35,000 nt of DNA from Anaeromyces robustus (GCA_002104895.1 MCFG01000026.1:195001-230000); one strand, 5' to 3'; shown: positions 1-12,285, numbered from the stretch's first letter. Notes: generated by a model not told the origin, from the letters alone. Translations and numbers: made by a program.

Positions 1-214
1 ATAAATTTTATTTTTTAAATTATAAAAAAATTTTTTATTATAAATTAAGGTTATAAATTTATTATATATAATTAATATAATAAATCATTTTATTCATTTA
101 TAATAAAAAATAAAAAAAAGCTATAACAGATAAAAATTTAAAGCAATAAAATAGCTTTTTTTTTTTTCTTTATTCATTTAAATTTCTAAAAATGAAAAAA
201 GTTTAAAATAATTA

Positions 215-372
215 TTATATATATTTAAATATTTTATATCTTTTTTTTTTTAAACTTTGAAAAACCATTAGATTTGGTGAAAACTTAAATTCTTTTAGAA
301 TTTCATTAGTAAAAAAATTTTTTCCCATTATATTTAAGAATATTTAGATTATTCTTATAACTAGAAATCATA
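215..372 (-). pseudogene. Short coding-like relic, unrecognised
   Basis: On the minus strand a TTTTCAG acceptor-like site near 373 is followed by codon-like sequence. A 37-codon ATG-initiated open stretch follows at 328-215 (starts MGKNFF, contains NEILKEFKFSPNLMVF). The residue mix is less biased than random AT-rich DNA in this window. The two parts are not in one continuous frame, so this looks like a decayed exon or the edge of a dead gene. No family was recognised and the call is weak. Confidence 0.22.
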
Positions 373-473
373 AAATTCTGAAAATAAAATATAATTAAAA
401 AGATTAATTACTATACAACTTATTAACCTTTAGATACATATAAAAATAATCATTAATATTTCTTTTTTTATTA

Positions 474-514
<41 letters not shown>

Positions 515-1097
515 TACTATTTATTTGTTTATTTATTTATTATAATTATAGTTTTTATACAAGAAAAGTTAAGGAACTATTTATTATAATTTATACAAAT
601 AAAAAAAAATCTAATTTTTTTATATAAATAAATATAATAATAATATCTAAATATTTAAAAACATTTTAACTATTATTATTATATTATATTATTTTATTAT
701 ATTATTGTTATATTTTCATTATTATAATTTAATTTTGTTTTATTTTATTTTATTTTATTTTATTTTATTTTATTTACTTTTTATATATATTTAGTAATTT
801 ATTTCTTTACTCTATTATTTTTTTTTTCTTCCTTAATTTTTTATATATTTTTATATTATAAAACAATAATTATAAGCATGTATTATTTTTTTTAATAATA
901 TAAAATTTATTATTATTAAAATTTATATTTTAAAATAATATTAATAAAATTATGTATTTTTATTATTATTATTATTATTAAAATATTATTGTTATAATTA
1001 TTTTATAAAAATATGTAAAGGACATTAATATTATATTTATTTAATATATATTTATTTAATATAAATAAAATCTATTATTATTATTATATATTTTTTT

Positions 1098-1137
<40 letters not shown>

Positions 1138-1366
1138 TTTTATCATAAATTTACTTTAAAATAATATAAAAAAAAATTTTTTTTTTTTCGTTTTTGTTTT
1201 TGTTTTTGTTTTTGTTGTTTTTATTTTATTTTATATTATATTATATTATATCATTTTCTTAACTTTTTTTTATTTGTTTTTATATTTTATTATTTTTTTT
1301 TAAAAAAAAATTATTGTATATTTTTTATTGATATGATAGAAAACCATTCTTTTAATTTAATTATAT
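373..1366. other. AT-rich non-coding DNA 3' of the PPGG gene
   Basis: No supported gene. It holds an ATT microsatellite (about 478-513), TTTTA repeats (about 738-775), a run of 33 T at 1100-1132 and TTTTTG repeats near 1190-1215. The stretch next to 1366 would carry the 3' UTR of the minus-strand gene that ends at 1367. Confidence 0.6.
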
Positions 1367-2444
1367 TTAATAATTGAAACTAATAGAACTTTTAAAATGA
1401 TCACTGTTGTAGTTTCTTCTTCTACCAGCAAATGAAGTTGTAGTAGTTGGTGTATTGTCTTTATTTTCTTCATTATTATTGAATGAAATAGAATCCTTAC
1501 CACCTGGTGGAGCTTGTGGAGCATAGTAAGGTTTATATGGATTTTCATTTTTATTGGCTTCACTATAAGAACCTTTAAAATGATCATTTTCATAATTTCT
1601 TCTTCTACCACTATAAGATGTAGAAGTATTAGATGATGATGAATCATTATTACCAAATGAAATAGAATCCTTACCACCTGGTGGAGCTTGTGGAGCATAG
1701 TATGGTTTGTAAGTAGTATTATCATCATTGTTTGAATTAAAGAAGGAACTATTGAAATTATTTTGATTATTTTGTTTAGTATTGGAATTATGTTTTACAG
1801 TTGGTTTTTGTTCATTATTATTAAAGAAAGATTCTTTAAATTCTGGATTTGGTCTTGGTTTTGGTCTATCAATTGGTTCTTCATTTCCAAATGAAATTGA
1901 ACTCTTACCACCTGGTGGAGCTTGAGGAGTATATACTGGTCTGAAAGTTTTTTTGTTACTTAATTCAGTTTCTTGATTTTGTTTTGGTTTTATTGGTTTA
2001 TTAATTGGTTCGTCATATCCGAAAGAAATTGAACTTTTACCACCTGGTGGAGCTTGAGGAGTGTATACTGGTCTGAAAGTTTTTTTGCTACCTACTTCAA
2101 CTTCTTGATTTTGATCTGGTTTTGGTTTTGGTTTTGGTTTTGGTTTTTCAACTGGTTCGTCATATCCAAAAGAAATTGAACTTTTACCACCTGGTGGAGC
2201 TTGAGGAGCATAGTAAGGCTTGTATGGACTATTATCATCAGATCCAAAGAATGAACTAGATTTGCTATTACTATTTTTTCTATTTTGAATTTTACCACCA
2301 TCGACTGGTTCTTTTTCTGATAATGCCTGTGGTTCATTTTGAATTGGTTTATCAGAAATTGGTCCACTTTGAACTTCAGTTTCAAATGGCTTTGATTCAT
2401 CTTATTATATTAATAGTGTCAAATGTTTTACATATAATTATAAT

Positions 2445-2484
<40 letters not shown>

Positions 2485-3513
2485 GTAATGATATATTTAT
2501 GAATAAATATTATTAAATTAATAAATTAATTTAATTTTCATTCAATTTTAAATAAAATATTTATTTATTATTTAAATTAATATTATTAATAAAGAAATAT
2601 TTATAGTTTTAATAATATTATTTTTTATTTATTTATTTTTTCTTTTTTGTAATAATAATAAAAAAAGAAAAGTTACCATAATTATCAAAAACAGAAAAAC
2701 CACCTGGTGGTGCACTAAGTTTAATGGAAGGGCGGTTACCAGTTACTGGAGCAGCACCATTTGGAGTGTTTTCAATTTCATCTTCTTTTTTAACAAAATT
2801 TGGTGGTGGGTTAATATCATTACTTGGATGATTATTTCTTTTATGTTTACGATATATTTCTTTATCACCATAACCAGAATCGCTTATATTAAAATGAGTT
2901 TCACCACCTGGTGGTGCTTGTGGACGAATTGAGAATTTATCATCCTTTTTTTTTTTTTATATGTTTATATATAATTTTGAAATATGTTAATTTAATAAAA
3001 TAAATAAAATAAATAAATTAATGTATTATTAAATAAAATATTAAATAAAATAAAAGAAAAGAAAAGAAAAAAAAAGATATATTTTATATACGATTTATAA
3101 GTAATTTTTTTTACTATATAATAAATTATCCTTACAAAATACTTTTGATATTAATTTTTTTTTTATTTGTTATCTTTTTTATTATTTATCTATTATTTTA
3201 TTTTCTTTCTATTTGTTTTATTTCTTTTATTTATAAATTTATAAATTTAATATATTATGTCTATTTGTTTATTTATCTATTTTATATTTGAATGTTAAAT
3301 TTCATATTTGTTTATTTATATATTCTTTCACATTTATTTATTATTTTTTTTTGATTATATAGTACTCTTCCAGTATATGAATTTAATTAATTTTATTATT
3401 CTGAATTCAAACTTTATATTACTAATAAAATATTGTTATATATTTCATTTAAATAAAAATTTGTACAAATTTATAATCTTCATTACCTTATAATTAAAAG
3501 TTAGGTTTTCCAT
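1367..3513 (-). CDS. PPGG-repeat protein, Jupiter/HN1- and SPIRAL1-like (putative microtubule-associated)
   Basis: Three minus-strand exons join in frame: 3513-3487 (MENLTFNYK), 2944-2677 and 2400-1367 (stop TAA), giving 442 residues. The two downstream exons are clear. The 9-codon first exon is inferred from an ATG, a GTAATG donor and matching phase. The protein is low-complexity and polar, with seven PPGG motifs. Two lie in exon 2 (PQAPPGGETHFNI and SAPPGGFSVF). Five in exon 3 follow the pattern PQAPPGGK-S/D-SISF, spaced by Lys/Pro- or Asn/Ser-rich linkers; the last two copies are each followed by an Arg-rich GRRRNY segment. Established: metazoan Jupiter/HN1 (JPT1) carries RPPGGGS and PPGGKSS motifs, and plant SPIRAL1 carries PGGGSS; both families associate with microtubules. 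The microtubule role here is an inference from motif likeness. No membrane segment or catalytic motif is visible. Confidence 0.8.
2945..3486 (-). other. Long first intron of the PPGG-repeat gene (inferred)
   Basis: This 542-base AT-rich stretch separates the proposed 9-codon first exon from the first PPGG exon. It has a GTAATG donor and an A-rich AAAAAAAG acceptor. A plus-strand open frame inside it (about 3308-3493) encodes mostly Phe, Ile, Leu and Tyr and is taken as noise. Confidence 0.5.
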
Positions 3514-3744
3514 TTTAAATTTTATATTACAGAAAATATATTACAATTATATAAATATATGTATAAATATTATAAAAGTATTAACTTATATTATTTTTTT
3601 TAAAAAAAAAGAAAAAGAAAAATAATATAATAATAAAACACAATTAAAATAATATATTATTCAAATATAATTGAAATTAAAACAAAAGAGAAAAAAAAAA
3701 AGTTTCTTTATTCTTTATATTATTTTTATTATCTAATTATTTAT

Positions 3745-3857
<113 letters not shown>

Positions 3858-4346
3858 AGTTATTTATAGTTATTTTTTTCGATTTTATTTATTCTTTAAT
3901 AATTATATATATAGAATCTATATAAATATAATATATTTATTTAATAACAAAATAAATTAAAAATAGCATAAAATTTGTAATGATTTATATTAAATTTTTA
4001 ATTAATTTGTTTATATTGTTAATATATTGTATCAAATATATTTTATATGAAATTTTTAATTAAAAAGATATAAATTTTATTCCTAATAATAATAATAATA
4101 TTAAATTATTTGTAATACACAAAAAAAATTATATAATAAATTATAATTATTATACAAGAAACAAAAAAAAAAACAAAGAATAAAACACTTTTAAGTCTAT
4201 GTAACATGGAATTATTAATTAATATAAAAATGAAATGTTAAAAAAAAAGAAAGGCTATAATAAAAAAGCACACAAGACATTTTATTATTTTATTATTTAA
4301 TTTTCATTAATATTAATATAATAATAGAAAATAATAATAATAATAT

Positions 4347-4381
<35 letters not shown>

Positions 4382-5097
4382 TCCATGAATATAATTAATA
4401 ATTAATAGATAAATAAATATTAAAATAATATATTATATAAATTAATAAATAAATAAATAAATAAATATTATTATTATTATTTTTATATGATATTAATACA
4501 GCGTTTAAAATACCAAAATTTAATGTACAATTATTTTATATAAATTAAAATAAATTGTGACTATATATTAATTTATTGAATTTTATAGTAGCAATTGATT
4601 AAAATAAATTAAAAAAATTTTATAATAACGATAACGCTATAATAAAAAGTTTTTATTTTTTTATTTTTATTTTTTTATTTTTAATTGTATTTTATTTTTA
4701 TTTATATTTTATTATTATTTATAATTTATTATTATTTTATTTTTATTTTTATTTTATATTTTTATTTATATTTTATATATTTTTTTTTTCTTTTTCTTAA
4801 AGTAATTATTATGTTATTAACAATAATTTTATAGTTTCCATAAGTTCTAATAATAATTTAATATATTTATATAATTTTATATTTAATAATTACATTTTAA
4901 TATATTATCAAATTAAATTATATTAATATTTTGATTCTATTTTTGATATAAAAAAAGAAAAGTTACACAATTTTTAATATGTCGAAATTAAATAATATAT
5001 TGCAAAATATATTAATTATAATTAATATATATTAATAATAATATATTAATTATAATATATTGTATAATAGCGGAAAATTTAAATAATCATCAGTTAC

Positions 5098-5131
<34 letters not shown>

Positions 5132-5212
5132 ATTTTTATTAAAAATTTAATAATATAAAAAAATAAAAAAAAAGAATTTTAACTACAAACATATAAGAAA
5201 AAAGGCTAAAGA

Positions 5213-5243
5213 GATTCGCATATGAACTATTCATATGTGAATC
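5213..5243. repeat. 14-bp stem hairpin in an intergenic region
   Basis: GATTCGCATATGAA is followed by the spacer CTA and then TTCATATGTGAATC. The arms pair over all 14 positions if one G-U wobble is allowed. It is a local island of mixed sequence in otherwise A/T-only DNA. Function unknown. Confidence 0.6.
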
Positions 5244-5945
5244 AATAATAATATAATTAATTATTATGACTATAAAATATAAATAGTTTCAATTAAATAT
5301 ATTAAATATTTAAATATAAAAATGAAACTTTCTCATTTATTTCACTAGTATATATATATATTATCTTTTTTTAATAGAAATTATTATAAAACAATTTTAT
5401 ATATATTTAATAAAATAATGTATAAAACATATATGTTATTATTTTCTTTTATACTGAAAGATAGGTGTAAATTACATATATAATATATATAAATTACAGG
5501 ATAAAATTATTATAATGTATATATATAAAAAAACAAAAAAAATAAATTTTTTTTTCAATTTTTATATCAAATATATCTTTTATATTAATATTATTTAATA
5601 TTTTAATATTATCTATTATCAATTATAATTATTTTTATATATGATATTAATATTGATTTCTTAATTTTTTTTAATTTTCTTCAATTATATATACTTTTTA
5701 AGAAATAAAAAAAAATTTTTTAAAAAAAAAAAAAAGAAAGAAAGAAAAAAATGAAAAGTGAAAAAAAAAAAAAAAAAAAAAAAAAAAGTACATAAAATAT
5801 CTGCATTTCAAAGTTATACATATATGGGAGACTTTTTGTATTTATAGATATATATTTATATATATATAACACACTTTTACAAGTATTATTTAATATTTTC
5901 ATTATATATTATAAATTTAAACGTGGTAATCTTTAATACACTTTA

Positions 5946-6041
5946 TTAATATGCATAAATACATAAAAATACAATTAAACCATTTTCATTATCAATTAAA
6001 TGATTAAATTTAGAAGGTTTCAATTTAATTTGACTTGCACC
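5946..6041 (-). pseudogene. Coding-like island, possible decayed exon
   Basis: A minus-strand open stretch of about 31 codons begins after an AAAAG acceptor-like site near 6042. It reads GASQIKLKPSKFNHLIDNEN and then a hydrophobic run before a stop. It has no start codon and no partner exon was found. The composition is more protein-like than nearby random frames. It may be a relic exon; the family is not recognised. Confidence 0.22.
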
Positions 6042-6108
6042 TTTTCATCTATAATTAGATACTATAATTAAGTTTTTTTTTTTTATGCTATTTTATAATA
6101 AATTCAAA

Positions 6109-6139
6109 AATTATTATTATTATTTATTATTATTTATTA

Positions 6140-6207
<68 letters not shown>

Positions 6208-6270
6208 TAATTATTATTATTACTATTAATTATTATTATTATTATTATTATTCATTATTATTATTATTAT

Positions 6271-6327
<57 letters not shown>

Positions 6328-6352
6328 TAGTATTCATTTAATATTATTATCC

Positions 6353-6383
<31 letters not shown>

Positions 6384-6420
6384 TATTATTATTATTATTA
6401 TTATTCATTATTATTATTAA
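6109..6420. repeat. Interrupted ATT microsatellite (copy A)
   Basis: About 310 bases of ATT/TTA triplets broken by TTATT, TTACTATTAATT and TTCATT variants. The order of variants at about 6196-6300 closely resembles that at about 31034-31146, 25 kb away, which suggests a shared origin for the two arrays. Confidence 0.9.
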
Positions 6421-6444
6421 GAATGAATTTTTTTTTAATTTTAA

Positions 6445-6615
6445 TTGAGTGCTAATAAAATTGCCGTTACACATAATAAAAATGATAATGAAGAAACTAT
6501 ATTTATGAATATTGTTAGAGGTTGTGGCCCCAATGGGTTAAAGGGGATAGATTTTAAAAGAGAAGATAATAATAAGACCATTGATGGAAAAAAAAATAAT
6601 AAAATCAAAAATTAA
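6445..6615 (+). pseudogene. Orphan open stretch with raised GC, likely gene fragment
   Basis: After an upstream stop and two codons, the frame starting with GCT at 6451 stays open for 54 codons to a TAA at 6613-6615. It reads ANKIAVTHNKNDNEETIF, then MNIVRGCGPNGLKGIDFKRED. The middle (about 6512-6550) contains GGCCCC, GGG and AAGGGG, far richer in G and C than any intergenic DNA here, which points to a coding origin. The opening faintly resembles ankyrin-type repeats of AT-rich genomes, but this is not enough to assign a family. There is no ATG at the head and no partner exon was found, so a 3' fragment or dead gene is likely. Confidence 0.4.
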
Positions 6616-6752
6616 AACAACAATCAAACATAAATCGATAACTGTTTATAAATTATATACTAAATTTCTTCTCTTTTATATATATATATATATATTTATT
6701 ATTATTATTTTTATTATTATTATTTTTATTATTATTATTTTTATTATTATTA

Positions 6753-6785
<33 letters not shown>

Positions 6786-7155
6786 AATTATAATTATAGA
6801 TATATATGCTCTTTTTTTTTTTTTTTTTATATTATTTCTTTTTTGATTTTCACTTTCATTTTAATAAATTATAAATGCTTAATTTTTATTAGTTTTATCA
6901 TTTCATCTCAAAAAATTAAAAGTGTAAAAATAAAAAAAATGTTAAGAAAATTAAAAAAAGAAAAAGAAAAAGAAAAAAAAAATAATAATAATTATTTAAA
7001 TAAAAAAAAAAAATAATAATAATAATAATATAAATTTAAAAAATACTGAATAAAAAAAAAATTATATAAAATAATTATATATATAAAATTAATAATAATA
7101 TATATTATAAATATATTATAATAAGTATAGAAATATTTGATAAAAAAAAATACTG

Positions 7156-7198
<43 letters not shown>

Positions 7199-7234
7199 GC
7201 TTTTTTAAATTAGAACAAAATTTTTAGATTTTAT
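6616..7234. other. AT-rich intergenic DNA, 3' side of the SR gene
   Basis: ATT/TTATT repeats at about 6696-6785 and a run of 41 T at 7157-7197, just beyond the 3' end of the minus-strand SR gene. On the sense strand that run is an A tract about 40 bases past the stop codon. No gene seen. Confidence 0.6.
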
Positions 7235-9339
7235 TTAATCATTCTTTTCTGGTGATCTAGATTGTTGACGTTCAACAGAATGAGATTCATCACGTGGTGA
7301 ATTACCTTGTCTTTCTGGAGATTTTGAAATAGATGGAGAACGAGAACGAGAACGGGAACGGGAACGGGAACGAGTTGGAGAACGGGAACGAGAGCGAGAG
7401 CGAGATGGAGTACGAGAACGAGATGGGGAACGATTACCGTTATTGTTATTATTATCATTATTATCCTTATCGTTATAAGCTGGAGATGGTGAACGAGATC
7501 TTGATTGTTCTCTGAATCTACTTGATCTTGAATTAGATCTAGATCTAGATCTAGTTCTGGATCTAGTTCTGGATCTACCAGAAGATCTTTTTGGTGAGTA
7601 TCTTCTATCTCTTGAATAACTTCTCTTTCTTGATCTATTTCTAGATCTGCTTCTACTTCTGCTTCTACTTCTACTATATCTACGGTTATTGTAACGTCTT
7701 GAACCCTTTTTTATTAAAAAAAAAATATATATTATATATAAATTTTCATTAAATCATTTAATAAAATAAAAAAAAATATAATATTATATAAAATTTCATT
7801 AAATTATTATTATATTTTACTATAAATTAAAAACAAAAAAAAAAAAAAAAAAAAAAAAGAATTACATCTCTTAAGTAAATTTTTTGACCCATTAATTCTG
7901 TACCATCAAGCTTACGAAGAGCTTCTTTGACATCATCATAAGAAGAAAATTCAACGATACTATATAAATTTTTTAATTAGTTTATATAAACGTAAAAAAC
8001 GTTATATTTATATATTTCAATCATATACATATTTATATATAAATTATTATTAATTATTTTTACCCATCGCCTACACGTCTCTTGTGAGCATCAGCAAATG
8101 TAACTTGACCAGCCTTTCTAAAGTAATCTTTTAAATCCTATAAAAAGTTCATAATTAAATAAAGTAAATATCTAATACTCATATAGAAAAAATAAAAAAC
8201 TTCTTCTATTATGATTACTTACTTGCCAACTGACTTTTGGAGCAATGTGTTCAACATAAACTCTATTATTAGTTCTTTGAGGAGCATTGTTACTACGTCT
8301 ATTGAATTATTCAAAAATTATTGAATTTAAAAATAAAACAATAAAAAAGAAATATATATTATTTAATATTTAAATTTGTTAACTTTATAAAAGATAATAA
8401 ATATATCGTATTAATTTATTATATGAAAAAAAAAAAAAAAAACATAAAATTTACCTATCATAGTCACCACCTCTTCTATCAAATCTTCTACCTCTTCTTT
8501 CACCTTTAGCGATTTCTACAATAATTCTTTTTAATTATATTTGTAATTTATTTATTATTATTAATTATGATAAATCAGCAAATTTCAATAACATTTAATT
8601 ATTAAAATTATAATCATATTATCTACATACCTATGGCCAAAGAATTCTCTATCATGACATTCTTTAACAGCATCATTGGCATCACGATAATCATTAAATT
8701 CCTAAGAGAGATAATATTAATTACTAAGGACGTTCTCATTTTCTTGAATTTTTAAATAAAAATTTTTTTTCTTTTTTTTTTTTTTATTTATTTTTTTTTT
8801 ATTATTTTTTTATTTGCACTAAAACCACTAAAACCACTAAAAAACCACTAAAAACCACTAAACCACACTAAAAAACATTTTTTGAAAACCAAATATAAAG
8901 TAGTTTCTCTATCTAAGAATCTAAGTAGATTTAATTTTGCAAAAAGACAAATAGAAAACACAAAAGAAGAATAACCAAATATATTAACTAACCACAAAGC
9001 CAAATCCTATTTTTAATGTAAAAGAAAAAATAAAAATATATTATTAATTAACATTTTCTTACTTATAAATTAAATTATTGAATATCATATATATAATCAA
9101 TATTTAATATTAAATATTTACCATTCTTTAGGTTAATTTCACTAATATCACCATAGGTTTTAAAATACTAAAAAAAATAAATTATAGTCAAATAAATTAT
9201 TGTTAATTAACGTGTTTTTTTTTCTCTTAATTAATTTAATTTTTAATTAATTTAATAATTAATTTTATACCTTTTCTACATCTCTCTCTTTAGCGCGACT
9301 AGAGAGATTTCCAATATAAATTCTTGAGCCTGATGACAT
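7235..9339 (-). CDS. SR splicing factor (two RRMs plus RS domain, SRSF4/5/6-like)
   Basis: Nine minus-strand exons keep one frame: 9339-9271, 9167-9122, 9006-8993, 8701-8631, 8526-8455, 8298-8223, 8137-8064, 7959-7866 and 7705-7235 (stop TAA), giving 328 residues. RRM1 (about 6-74) has RNP2 IYIGNL and RNP1 NGFGFVEF. A Gly/Arg linker (about 75-100) follows. RRM2 (about 103-171) carries SWQDLKDYFRKAGQVTFADA at 114-133, the hallmark of the second, pseudo-RRM of SR proteins. The tail (173-328) is RS/SR dipeptides with an Asn/Asp insert. Established: these nuclear proteins bind exonic enhancers and recruit U1/U2 components, and their RS domains are phosphorylated by SRPK/CLK kinases. RS codons are mostly AGA in the first half of the tail and CGT/CGC/CGG-free CGN in the second, making 7331-7430 the most GC-rich part of the window. 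Odd points: a 14-nt micro-exon, and an acceptor-site array in the next intron. Confidence 0.95.
8817..8877 (-). promoter_or_regulatory. Tandem TTTTAGTGG array in SR gene intron 3 (possible splicing-control element)
   Basis: On the plus strand this reads as six slightly variable CCACTAAAA units. On the transcribed sense strand each becomes TTTTAGTGG, a short pyrimidine tract followed by AG, like a 3' splice site. It lies inside the gene's longest intron (8702-8992, 291 bases against 85-160 for the others), after the micro-exon and before the real TTAG acceptor at 8703-8702. The rest of this intron is also less A/T-pure than its neighbours. A role in alternative splicing or autoregulation is an inference. 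Confidence 0.5.
8993..9006 (-). other. 14-nt micro-exon of the SR gene
   Basis: GATTTGGCTTTGTG lies between an ATAG acceptor and a GTTAGT donor. With the last G of exon 2 it encodes GFGFV, the core of RRM1's RNP1 motif. Skipping it would shift the frame and destroy RRM1, so it must be included in functional mRNA. Confidence 0.85.
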
Positions 9340-11216
9340 CTATATAAATATTATAATATTAATTAATTAAAAATAATTTTTAAGTTAAAGAAGTAAATAT
9401 AGATCAATTTAAACATTTGCGTTATTATCATATATAAAATACATGACATAAATAATGCATAAATTTAGATGATCAATTATTATTTTAGTTCATTTCTATA
9501 AATTAACATGTAATAAATTATAAATTATAAATTATCTCAATGATTTAATTTGGTTAAATTATTTTGATTTGATGATTTATAATGTTATTTAATAATTTTA
9601 AAATATTTTAAATTATATTTTTGGTTATTTTTTTTATTTTTGATTACACTTTAAATAAAAAAATACTATTATTTTATTATCATTTCATATTTTTGTTTTT
9701 TCTTTTATTATTACTCCTTCGTTACTTTTTAATCAAATACTTCACTGTTGTTCTTTTTTTTTTTTTTTCCTTTTTTCTCTTTTATTTTCTTTTTTTATTT
9801 ACTTATTTATTTTAAATTTTCCTTTAATTATTATTATTAATTTTTCTACGGAAATATCAATAAATGATATTTATTGATCATAAATTAATTTATAATTATA
9901 TATCAGATAAATATAGTTTCCTTTATTTTTTTTTTATTTTTTTTTTGTTTTTCTTTGTTTTTTTCTTTTTGTTTTTGTTTTTTTTCTGTTGTTGTTGTTG
10001 TTGTTTTTAATTGGTGTTTTAGTTTATAATATAAATAATACTAATCATTTTTTTCATCCAACTAAAAATTAATATTTTATTTTTTTTTTATAAAAAAATT
10101 GAATGATTATTTGATATTTACTTTAATTATATATAAATATTTATAGCACTATTAATTTTTTTTATTATTTTAAAAATCTTTTATAAAAAAAAAATATATT
10201 TTAATAAAACAATCTTCTTCAATAAAATAATAAAAACTTTACTATAAAAGATTTATTTATAAAATAATAATAAAAAAGTTAAGAAATAAAAAAAAATATA
10301 TTTATTTTGAAATATTTTTATTTTACATCAAATTATTATATTTAAATTAATCCATATAATCAAAATATAATTAAATTATATTAATTTATAATAATCTTGA
10401 AATAATCAATATAATAATAAATAAAAAAAAATTCTTATTTTATATTACTAATTTCTATTTTATTAAATATAAGTTTTATTATTATTGTATTATATTTTAT
10501 AATATTATTAATAATTGTCATTTTTTTTTTATTGACAATTAACTAATAAAAATTTTATTTGATAAATTAATATGATAGTTAATATATTTACTGATATAAT
10601 TTATAATATATTATAATTGATTTATTACTTTTAATGTTTTAAATGTTTTGGTATAGTGAATTATTTTTTTTTTATTAAATTATTTTTTTAATGGTAATCT
10701 AATAATATTTTATTATATATATTATTATTATAAAAAATTTTTATCATTTTTATTCTATATTTATATTATTGAATTTCTTTATTCTTTTTTTCCCATATAT
10801 AATTTGTAATGTAATGTACAATTTTCAATAATGTAATACAATTACTTTAAATAGAAAACCAATTAAGAATTTTACATCCACATTTTATAAAATTTTTTGT
10901 TTATAATTATTTATTTTAATATTATTTTTAATTATTATTAACTCCGAAGGTAGAAATTAAAAAAAAAAAAAAAAAAAAAAAGAAATCAACTATAAAATTG
11001 CTTTAATAACTTCTAAATAATAGTATATCATTTTATCATTTTATGTAAAAATATACAAGTATTATGTTATAAGAAAATACTAAATTTATTTATATAATAA
11101 CTAAAAATTAAATATAATTATTAATTCATTAATCAATACTAATCATTCTATAGAAAAATTCATATTTGAAAATATTATTGACAATTAATCAATAACATAA
11201 ATAAATTTATTATAAA

Positions 11217-11247
<31 letters not shown>

Positions 11248-11962
11248 CGTTTTGTTATAGAATTATTAATATTAATATTTTTAATGTTGATATAAAATTA
11301 GTACAATAATTATTATTATTAGCTTTATATATATTTAATATTATTTATTTCTTTTATATAAATTTTATATATATAAAAGAAATATATAAGTTTTATATAT
11401 ATATAAACATAATTAAATAGATAATAAAAATAAGAACGATAATAAATATTATTATTTACTTAATTATATAATACTATTTATTTATTTATTTTTTATTTTA
11501 AATTAAATAAGTTTTAAATTTTTAAAATTAAAATAATTAAAGTTTATAAGTTCAATGAAGCTATTAACAGTATTATAAAGCTTTTAAGATATTTTTTAAA
11601 AATATAAAAAATAAAAAAAAAAAAAAAGGAAAAAACTAAATTTATTATAATTGTTATTATTAATGACTTATAATTAAATAGAATTGAATTATAATTTATA
11701 AAAGAAGTATACATAAATAACTATTCATATTAAATAATATATTTAATAATATCTTTTTTCATCATAGTAAATATTATTTTCTATATTAATTTCTGTTTTT
11801 ATTAATGTAATTGTGATTAATAATATTTATACTTTCTCATTTAATACTAATATATACTGTTTTTTATAATGAATTAGGAAAAAAGAAAAAAAAAAAAGGA
11901 TTATTAATATATTATTGATTCAAAACATACCATTATTAAATATTTATATTTTATAAATAAAA
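9340..11962. other. Divergent intergenic region between SR gene and SCAR gene
   Basis: The minus-strand SR gene and plus-strand SCAR gene start at opposite ends, so both promoters lie here. A TATATAG directly before the SR ATG could be the acceptor of a 5' UTR intron. There are T-rich tracts (about 9601-9800, 9920-10020) and A runs near 10961-10981 and 11219-11247. No further gene or clear regulatory motif could be singled out in the A/T background. Confidence 0.55.
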
Positions 11963-12235
11963 ATGCCATTAACAAAGCGTAATGTTGAGGTTCCATTGCC
12001 TTGTCCAACAAAGTCAGATTTGACTTTTGATAATCTCATTTCCACCCAAACTACTCAAGAACAGTCATTCAAAAAAGTTAGTATTATTATTCTGAAAAAA
12101 AATAAATACTATTATACTAAAAAATTTTATACTGAAAAGAAAAAAAAAATAAAATAAAATATAATAAAATAAAATAATATAAAAGACCAAAATAAATATA
12201 ACAATCTTTTTATTATATCGTTTTTTTATTGATTC

Positions 12236-12285
<50 letters not shown>

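Noticed and set aside
1357-2400. Two overlapping minus-strand open frames rich in His, Leu and Val over the PPGG gene
   Set aside because: They are out-of-frame readings of the PPGG repeats (CCACCAGGTGGT read as His-His-Gln-Val-Val); the spliced PPGG frame explains the region.
7231-7458. Minus-strand open frame of Leu-Val-Pro repeats
   Set aside because: Another frame of the SR gene's RS exon.
7333-7515. Plus-strand open frame of Glu-Asn/Gly-Asn repeats
   Set aside because: Antisense reading of the RS-dipeptide codons of the SR gene.
8817-8877. CCACTAAAA array considered as a CRISPR-like or interstitial telomere repeat
   Set aside because: Units are only about 9-11 bases without spacers, the genome is eukaryotic, and the unit does not match TTAGGG-type telomeres; its intronic position suits a splicing element better.
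9621-9815. Phe-rich plus-strand open frame upstream of the SR gene
   Set aside because: T-rich DNA translated; no splice partners, motifs or normal residue mix.
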